This document shows positions 56,780-64,000 of a stretch of 64,000 nt of DNA, in pieces; position 1 is the stretch's first letter; every line of letters begins with the position of its first letter. Where the stretch lies: assembly GCF_036898095.1 (NCBI RefSeq), contig NC_090767.1, forward strand, positions 34,062,480 through 34,126,479. The letters are read 5' to 3'. A program made the translations under genes and the position numbers. This stretch comes from Palaemon carinicauda (lineage: Eukaryota; Arthropoda; Malacostraca; Decapoda; Palaemonidae). The notes under the pieces are model-generated. The model made no database searches and was not told the origin of the DNA. It saw nothing but the letters and a program-made list of their open reading frames with translations.

Positions 56780-58497
56780 TTAATGATTACACTTTACACA
56801 AAGGATTTTCTTGATAACAATTTTTGTACATTTCCCACATACAAACTTTTTGAGCTTACAGCAGATTTCTATTGTCTTATTCCCTTTACACTCTCTTGTT
56901 TGGCATTGTTTTCTCTTGTTTGAGGTATTTGAAACATCTGCATTATCATAAGCATCAGCATCACTTTTATTGCTTCCTTCGGCATGAATGTTCTTGAAGG
57001 TTTTCTGTAGTTCCACAGCTAAACCGAACAATAAATTCGCGATAGGAAATTTTTCTCACTTCTGACTTCTTTGTAAATAACCCAGTCACTGATACCAGAA
57101 AAATCTAATATATTATAAAAACTTGGACAGGCCGTCTTTGTGAAGGGGGTTTTGTAGTGTAAAATCTTGCCATTTGATCCAAGACATCAACAAATTTTGA
57201 ATCATCGTAGTAACTAATGGTGTCTGGAGTTCTCTTGGCATCATTTCTAATTTCTACTTTCTTATGGACTGTACTAAATAGGAGAACATTTTCATTTTGC
57301 TTGCACTGATATTGTCAAAGTGCACTGATTATTTTTAAGTATTTGTGAGCTGTACTGCTTGAAATAGGCATATCTTATGGAAAATGGGTCTCTTCGTATA
57401 CGGTTCACAGTCCCGACAAGGCTTGTATTTTTAGTAAGCATTTACTCAGCTAACTTCACAGATGGGAAAAAGTTATCACTGGTAACATTTCTCCCTTTCA
57501 CTGTATTCGTTTCTGTGATCTTGAGAAGGACATTTTACGAGAGTGGTTGGTTTGTGGACGACTCTCATCTTTTCCACGATAAAGGAATCCATTGCGAAAG
57601 TATTTTGATTTTGCGTAATATGCTAACCAAAATTTCATTGCAAACCTGTCAGGCTTACTAGCAATATATTGGGTAAAAGGACAACTGCATTTTGTTGGAA
57701 AAAAAATGGTCATGTGCTGTGATATTTTCACTTGGCCTATAACAAGAAATACAGTTTTTGATGAATCTGTCCCAAACTTCCGATATCATGGCAAATTTTT
57801 CAGTTTGTATTCGAATGGATCGTGATGATTGAAGGTCCAATCTTAGGAATTTCATAATTTCCTTGAAACTTGCTCTTGACATTGTCTCTCAAAAAAAATT
57901 AGGCCCCCATTTTACTGACATAAGGTTTTCCACAGATTGTCCTTTTGCAAGAACACCTCTGGCATACATAATACCTACAGTAGCCTAAATCTCTTCAAAT
58001 GATATGTTCCAATTCTCATCATTCAATTTCATTCTCACTTCAGTTTCTGTACACCTTTGGATGTGTTTGATAACGAAGCCATCTATCAATAATCTGAAAG
58101 AGCTCAGAACTTGTCCAGAAAAAAACTTGACGTTTAGCAAGGGATGTTGGTCTCGGTATTTCTCGTATTATGTTTTGGGCAGTAATTCTCCCGACATTGA
58201 CAAGATCCTGTTCAATAACTTCCCACCGAGTTCCTTCCTTGCCAGTCAGAATAGTAGTACAAGTTGTTTGCACATCCACAGTATCTTATTTGTTTGAAAA
58301 AGCAACAGTTCTTTGCAATGGTTCGTTTTTTTATTATCATTATCCTCATGATAGTCATCAGATTCAGATGAACTTTCTTGATTGGGGATATACTCCTTTT
58401 CTTCATATTCAGATATTGGATCTCCTTCAGACTCAGGTTCAGATAGTGTCGACAAATATGTCACAATTTCATCATTCGACAGAGAGTGTTTGTACAA
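56780..58497 (-). pseudogene. piggyBac transposase, multiply frameshifted
   Basis: The transposase cuts at TTAA ends and reinserts the element. On the minus strand: an acidic N-terminus (SEPESEGDPISEYEEKEYIP, near 58420), FFWTSSELFQIIDRWLRYQT (near 58100), VGIMYARGVL (near 57970), MSRASFKEIMKFLRLDLQSS (57882 on) with KNCISCYRPSENITAHDHFF, where HDH replaces the D-E-Q type block holding a catalytic Asp, then PDRFAMKFWLA, TSDNFFPSVKLAEYLL with another Asp (near 57450), LDQMARFYTTKP (near 57185) and a C-terminal Cys-rich finger (CCKLKKFVCGKCTKIV, then CVKC, 56785-56850). At least five frame changes and many stops inactivate it. Confidence 0.85.
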
Positions 58498-58835
58498 AAT
58501 GTTTACCCTTTAGTACTTCAAGGGAAACTGACTAAAACAGTAACATGCTGCCAGAGACTTACAGGCGCCGGAATACACGCCACCAAGCGTTTTGACCGGC
58601 GCGCCTCCATAATTACTACTGCATTGCTGTCTAGCAGTCAAAATGACCATTAGGTCAATCTAGGTATTATGTAATATATCTTAAGGGATTATAGCATATT
58701 TTAATTTTCCCTTATTATCAATATATATAATGAAAAGTTTGGAAAAGTCAATGAGTATCAAGTTTGTTGGGCAAAGATTGTAATAGCTTTATGCATCTGA
58801 AAATGAAAATGACCGCTTGGTCGTTCTAGTGTTAA

Positions 58836-59142
58836 ACTCGGGCTATATCTATTGTGTAAAATTCTAGGATCATGCTATATCTTGTCAAAATATAAGAGTA
58901 GTTCAAGGCTAATGTTCTGTTCTGTTATGATTACCCCACATCAAGCACGACATTGGATTAGGGTTAGTTCAGCATTTACTGTCTTTCTCAGTATATCATG
59001 TTCCATGCAGATATTAACAAGGACTGTGTTGTCAATCACCCCTTTCAAAATTATAGAAAACAATATTATAATATTGAAACAAATGTGCAGGACCTGGAAA
59101 CGGATTCCTCCTATAGAAGTCTGAAAATTTTCTCGATTTTTC
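58836..59142. other. Spacer right of piggyBac
   Basis: Nothing recognised; overlapping short frames on both strands (58852-59124 and 58941-59150) have no domain. Confidence 0.35.
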
Positions 59143-59840
59143 CTAATCATTTATGCTAATGACGTGAAAATATTTATTTTCTTCAAATTTATTAAGATGT
59201 AAAAATTATTTCATTTTATTTGGTAAGTGTTCACAACACCACGCTCTCCATTTACTCCAAAATAACCCTGCAGTTCTCATCTTCTTGCACAGTTATTAGG
59301 TGGTTCTTTGAATTCTGGGAAAGCAATAATTATCAAGATATATTGAGGAAGGGGGAAGGGGGTTTAAAAAGAAAATAGCTGGGCTTTCTCACTGAACGAC
59401 TTGGAACTGACAGGTCAACATAGTCAACCAAACAGAAGTTCGTGATGCCAGCGTACATTTGATATACTGTATATCCAAAATATACTTGATCAAAAATTAA
59501 GTGATCACTCAAAAGTGTCAATATTTGTGAATTACATATTTTATGGAGCAAACCAGCCTATTTTCTTTTTATAACCGCTTTCCCCTTCCTCAACATATCT
59601 TGATAATAATTGCTTTCCACAGAATTTAAATAACCACCTAGTTACTGTGCAAGAAGATGAGAAGTGCAGGATTGCATTATTTTGGAGTAAATGGAGAGCG
59701 TGGTGTTGTAAACAATTACCTTTTATTTAAATCAGAATTCAAAATAATTTTGAAAAAAAGTTCACATTATTAGATTTCTATTTTTAACTCTTTTTTGGCA
59801 TCAAGAAACTTTTGGAATACTTCAGAATTGTAAAATTGCC
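59143..59840. repeat. Dispersed repeat family C, copy 2 (split by a MITE)
   Basis: The halves 59143-59221 and 59721-59840 match copy 1 at 45905-46115 in the same orientation. The MITE lies between them. Confidence 0.75.
59222..59720. mobile_element. 499-bp MITE with 8-bp target duplication
   Basis: Terminal inverted repeats of about 160 bp (59222-59378 and 59560-59720) begin GGTAAKTGTTYACAACACC and share CGCTCTCCATTTACTCCAAA, CTCATCTTCTTGCACAGT, TAGGTGGTT and AAGAAAATAG. The element is flanked on both sides by TTTTATTT (59214-59221 and 59721-59728), an 8-bp target duplication. It interrupts repeat family C, which has a related uninterrupted copy at 45905-46115. It encodes no transposase. An 8-bp duplication suggests hAT-type mobilisation, but the terminal GGTAA is not the usual hAT CAGGG or CAGTG start. 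Confidence 0.93.
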
Positions 59841-60414
59841 AGATGATGAAAATCATATAAAAGAGATAGAGTGGATATATTTGCAAAACTTTAGCGATGG
59901 CAGCACTTACCCTCTTAACGCTAACGTAGTGTCAGATATGCACCAATTTCCACTTTGGAGGGCGATATCTGGTGAACGGGGTGGAGCAGAGGTGATAAAC
60001 GTGTTGCTTCTACTAAAGCTGGTGAACGACTGACTTACCATGGAAAAGATGCGAGATCATGCGAGGCGTCGCTGCGCAGGAACCAAAAAACAGGTTTTGC
60101 GCAGAAACGTGGTGCAGATATGACACCATGCTACCTGTCCAGGGTTAAGAGAACCCCAATCCTTTCTACGGAGGTTTGTTTCATGTGGAAGAGACTCACA
60201 TGGGCTCTGGGTGGCTTCATCAAGGGGGCTTTTGTCTGTTTCTCTCCAGCATTCTAGGCAGTAAGTTGTTGATATTAAGGGGTCGAGGCTATTGGTGGTT
60301 ATGAAGCTCTCGCAGGATTTCAATATTTGTCTATCAGCCTGGAGATCATAAAGCGAGTGCTTTTCATAATTTCTTGGTAATATTTTTAGCTCTTTTAATG
60401 AGCTGTTAATTGGG
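59841..60414. other. Spacer, nothing recognised
   Basis: A GC-richer patch at 60040-60330 has no recognisable frame beyond an 88-codon minus frame (60057-60323) without known domain. Confidence 0.35.
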
Positions 60415-60935
60415 GCAATGTACAGGTTTCTACCTTAGTCAGTCTACATGCAGGTATCTATTTTAGAAGGCAGTCTATATGTAAGTTTTTACTTCAGTAA
60501 GTGATCTATCTGTAGGTTTCTGCTTTAGTAAGTGATCTACATGCAGGTTTTCTACATTAGCAGGAGATCTACATGCAGGTTTTCTACATTGGTAGGTGAT
60601 CTACGTGCAGGTTTCTACTTTTCTAGGTAAGCTAGATGCTGGTTACTAATTTAGTGGGTGATCTACATGCAAGTTTGCACTTTACTTGGTGATATATATA
60701 CCTGTTTCTACTTTAGTTAATGATCTACCAGCAAGTTTCTACATTAGTAGGGGATTTAGATGGAGGTTTCTACTTTAGTATGTATCTACATGCTGGTTTT
60801 TACTTCAGTAAGTTAACCTACCTTCAGGTTCTTACTTTAGTATTTGATCTGCACTTAGGTTGCTACTTTAGAAGGTGATCTACTTGCAGGTTTATACTAT
60901 GGTAGGCGTTGACCAGGAGGTTCCTCCTTCAGTGA
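60415..60935. repeat. Degenerate minisatellite, about 16 units near 32 bp
   Basis: Units approximate GTGATCTACATGCAGGTTT followed by CTACTTTAGTAG. Copies vary by substitutions and 1-4 bp indels throughout. No frame is kept across the array. Confidence 0.88.
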
Positions 60936-60997
60936 GATGTACTGCTGGCACTCACATTTAATTTCACACCTATACTGGTACCCATAATCAATAACTG

Positions 60998-61006
<9 letters not shown>

Positions 61007-61060
<54 letters not shown>
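61007..61060. repeat. (CT)n microsatellite
   Basis: Uninterrupted CT dinucleotides. The Arg-Glu repeat frame on the minus strand (60897-61097) is an artefact of it. Confidence 0.97.
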
Positions 61061-61064
<4 letters not shown>

Positions 61065-62020
61065 GCCATTTACTTGTATATTCCTACTCAACCTCATTAT
61101 TTCATAGATGAATGGCCTCCTGGTTCAAGTGCAGCAGTTCCAGAATAAACGCTTTTCTCAATGCCACTAAGGCCAAAACGTTATAATCTAACCTTAGATG
61201 CAGCATAGGAACGTATTTCACATATTTTAAGGAATAAAACTATTTTTTTATGAAAAGCATATTCTTCAATTGGATATTTTAGTAATTATAAAGAAAAATT
61301 ACCCATAAGTTCTTCATAATTTGATCATTTCCAGAATTATTGATATGAAAAAATTAATGCATTATTGATTACAGCAGTCATGGTGAATCAGTTTCGCTCT
61401 TTCAATTTATTGGTTATTATCTACACACAGCCCAATCCAGTTATGTTTTAAGTATTTTTGGTAAGGCTAGACGCTAGACAGAATTGTTCAGTTAGTCTGC
61501 CTTTGTATCATCAACTCGTTCCTCACTGCAGCACAGCAGTGACTTTGACCCTTTCTTGGAGAATGTGATTTCTGAGTTTACCTCTCAATGCACCCCTTCT
61601 CACCATTGAATGACAACTCCCTCGTCCCCCCTACAGAAGGGATGAAGAGAGACAGAGTATCTACTCAAAACAGGAGCAATAAAAAACCTTAAGACAATGA
61701 ATAAAGTAACAAAATTTATTGTTATGATGTAGTGTCTCAGTGATGTCACTGATTAAATACTGATGCCACCCAGATGCGGTCTCCATGACAATGGACCCAT
61801 GTCCCTTGGTCTCAAATCCCTCAAAACCTATCAAATGAAAAAAAAAAATAAAAAAAATACCATATTTTTAATGAGATCCATAAAATCGTTGCAAAAATAT
61901 AAATACAAAATCTTTCCACATATCTTAGAAGCCAAACTTCAGAAAAAAACAGATGTAAGTGGTTTGAACCTTGCTAAGTATATGCGGTCATGGATGTAAA
62001 CACTGATAACCCTGGATAGG
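61061..62020. other. AT-rich spacer
   Basis: No gene recognised. Contains A-rich runs near 61840 and a 78-codon Lys-rich plus frame (61763-61999) that has no domain and is likely spurious. Confidence 0.35.
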
Positions 62021-62026
62021 TACGGT

Positions 62027-62042
62027 GGGTCGTTTGCGACCC
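62027..62042. other. Short perfect hairpin
   Basis: GGGTCG pairs with CGACCC around a 4-base loop, at the left side of the satellite region. Similar GGGTCG-type termini occur in some crustacean transposons, but no partner end was found in this window. Confidence 0.4.
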
Positions 62043-62229
62043 CGAGCGTCAAAAAAAAACAGGTTTTTCTCACGTGACTCACCCCTGTGACTGAATTTGT
62101 GGGTGATCGACCTGCAGGAGGTGTCTCCCCTACACGCTCTAGTAGTGTCCAGATGTGCATTGCTGTAGCTGTACTCCTTCCCCGATTTCTGAGACGCGTC
62201 GGGGTCGTTCGCGTCCGAGTTTACCCTTC

Positions 62230-63960
62230 TGAGGTAGTTTGCATAATTATCAAAGTTATTACGTATTATGAAATTGTCGTAGAATGGTGCAACTTGTATA
62301 GGTTATCAGTTGTGGAAAGTCTTGGTGGATTGTTTGGCTACCATGTGCATGTTTTTTTTTTTAGTTAAAATGTCGTTCATCACCACGAGGACCATTTTAC
62401 CGCGAGTGCCCCTTTTTCATTTTTTTTCATTTTTTTGCCAAGTCATTTTTCCGTAAGATATTGCCAAATAGTGTCGTAAAACTTTTGCTTGTTTAGTGTT
62501 GGAAAGTGTGTCTAGATGATCTGGCTACCCATGCATGACTTTGTTTTTGTCAGATACGACGTAGTTATTGGTATATTGGGTATTTAACTGCGGTTACCAA
62601 TTTCTGTTTTTTTTTCAATATTTGTAAAAATTACTACGTAGTAAGGAATTGCCGTATATTATTCATTTTTTTTTCATGTTTATGTGTTAAAAAGTGTGCC
62701 TTGATGGTTGGGCTAACACGTGCATGTCTTTTTTTTTATTTGAGATGTCGTATATTAGAATGTCGGGCATTTTACCGCGAGTGTCCCTTTTTAATTTTTT
62801 TAAATTTTTTTGCCAAGTCATTTTTCCGTAAGATATTGCGAAATAGTGTCGTAAAACTTTTGCTTTTTTAATGTTGGAAAGTGTGTCTAGATGATCTGGG
62901 TACCCATGCGTGATTTTATTTTTGTCAGATACGACGTAGTTATTGGTATATTGGGTATTTAACTGCGGTTGCCAATTTCTGTTTTTTTTTTTTCAATATT
63001 TGTAAAAATTTACTACGTAGTAAGGAATTGCCGTATATTATTGATTTTTCTTTCATGTTTATGTGTTAGAAAGTGTGCCTTGATGGTTGGGCTAACACGT
63101 GCATGTCTTTTTTTTTTTATCTGAGATGCCGTATATTAGAATGTTGGGCATTTTTCCGCGAGTGCCCCTTTTTATTTGTTTTGCATTTTTTTGCTTAGTC
63201 ATGTTACCGTAAGGAATTGGCAAGTAGTGTCGCAAAACTTATATTTTTATAGTGTTGGAAAGTGTTTCTAGATGATCTGGCTACCCATGCCTATTTTTTT
63301 TTTAGCCAGATATGGCGTATATATAAATATGTGTTCGATTTTCCTGTGATTGCCATTTTTTCGTTTTTTCCCATTTCTTTCAAAATTACTACGTACTAAG
63401 GAACTATCACAGAGTAATATTTCATTTATATGTTTATTTGTCGGAAAATATGCCTTGATGGTTTGCCTAGCACGTGGCTGAAATTTTTTTTTTCTGAAAT
63501 GCCGTATATTAGAATGGCCATTTTCCCACGAGTGCCCCTTTTTATTTATTTTGCATTTTTTTGCTTAGTCATGTTACGGTAAGGAATTGGCAAGTAGTGT
63601 CGCAAAACTTATATTTTTATAGTGTTGGAAAGTGTTTCTAGATGATCTGGCTACCTATGCCTATCTTTTTTTTAGCCAGATATGGCGTATATATAGGTAT
63701 GTGTTCGATTTTCCGGTGATTGCCATTTTTTCGTTTTTTCCCAATTCTTTCAAAATTACTACGTACTAAGGAACTATCACAGAGTAATGATTCCTCTAGA
63801 TGTTTATTTGTCGGAAAATTTTGTTTACTTTTTTTTTATTGAATATCATCAAATTTTTTTAGCTAAAATATTGTTTTACATTTTTTTTTTCGATTTTATT
63901 TCCCTTCAAAAAAAATTTTTTGGGTCAGAATTTTAATTTTATAGTCGTAAAATAATCGAC
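62230..63960. repeat. Satellite-like array, period about 375 bp, dimeric
   Basis: The landmark CGCGAGTGCCCC (or variant) recurs at 62401, 62776, 63157 and 63527 (spacing 375, 381, 370), with a partial unit on the left. Each period holds two related halves: one with GTTGGAAAGTGTGTCTAGAT, GATCTGGCTACCCATGC, the other with GTTA(A/G)AAAGTGTGCCTTGAT, GGTTGGGCTAACACGTGC. Poly-T runs of 6-11 separate the blocks. The array continues to, or close to, the window end in T-rich sequence. Confidence 0.9.
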
Positions 63961-64000
63961 AATTATCCAGCAACCCACCATACAATTTTTATGCATATCC

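Noticed and set aside
56780..57031. Small Cys-rich protein gene
   Set aside because: It is the C-terminal Cys-rich finger of the piggyBac transposase, in the right order behind the other blocks.
58246..58497. Independent acidic protein gene
   Set aside because: It is the acidic N-terminus of the same transposase relic.
60897..61097. Arg-Glu repeat frame on the minus strand
   Set aside because: Produced entirely by the (CT)n tract.

Overview
The window looks like repeat-dense, AT-rich nuclear DNA of an arthropod, most likely a decapod crustacean. The reasons are long (TA)n blocks, a (TTAGG)n tract (the arthropod telomere motif), full-length DIRS-type retrotransposons, a piggyBac copy, and a tRNA-derived SINE that resembles one I recall from penaeid shrimp. 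The species call is inference; the repeat calls come from the sequence. I see no convincing complete host gene, no rRNA or functional tRNA gene, and nothing prokaryotic.

Layout. 0-8 kb: a (TA)n block, a 75-bp minisatellite open on the minus strand, two relics of non-LTR reverse transcriptases (RT), one long intact RT open frame (3994-5535) with a (TAA)n tail, a SINE, and an 85-bp triple repeat. 8-27 kb: pieces of I-clade-like non-LTR elements (ORF1 zinc-knuckle fragments at 8.3-8.9 and 23.7-24.9 kb; RT plus RNase H at 10.1-13.0 kb bounded by identical 66-bp double-hairpin sequences), a 1.2-kb family present as an inverted pair (14.5-15.7 and 24.9-26.1 kb), a tyrosine-recombinase relic (16.6-17.1 kb) and degenerate minisatellites.

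28.7-36.9 kb and 46.15-54.85 kb: two related but distinct DIRS-like elements in opposite orientation. Each has about 320-335 bp inverted terminal repeats, an internal complementary region matching the joined ends, a gag-like ORF with a Cys/His N-terminus, overlapping RT/RNase H and tyrosine-recombinase frames, and a GC-rich leader. Element 2 keeps an intact 682-codon gag frame; its pol and recombinase are broken. Between them lie a second non-LTR RT/RNase H relic (36.9-38.5 kb), a Ty1/copia-like relic on the minus strand (39.5-40.8 kb), and a decayed Gypsy-like LTR element (40.8-45.2 kb) that probably inserted into the copia copy.

54.9-64 kb: an interstitial (TTAGG)n tract 22 bp from the end of DIRS element 2, a decayed piggyBac transposon with TTAA flanks (56.2-58.8 kb), a 499-bp MITE with about 160-bp inverted repeats and a perfect 8-bp target duplication (59.2-59.7 kb), a roughly 32-bp minisatellite, a (CT)n block, and a satellite with a 375-bp period that appears to be a dimer of related half-units and runs to the window end.

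The genes do not form a host pathway. They are parts of independent selfish elements, several nested in one another, nearly all decayed. The most informative structures are the paired DIRS elements, the MITE, the 66-bp double hairpins, and the dimeric satellite.
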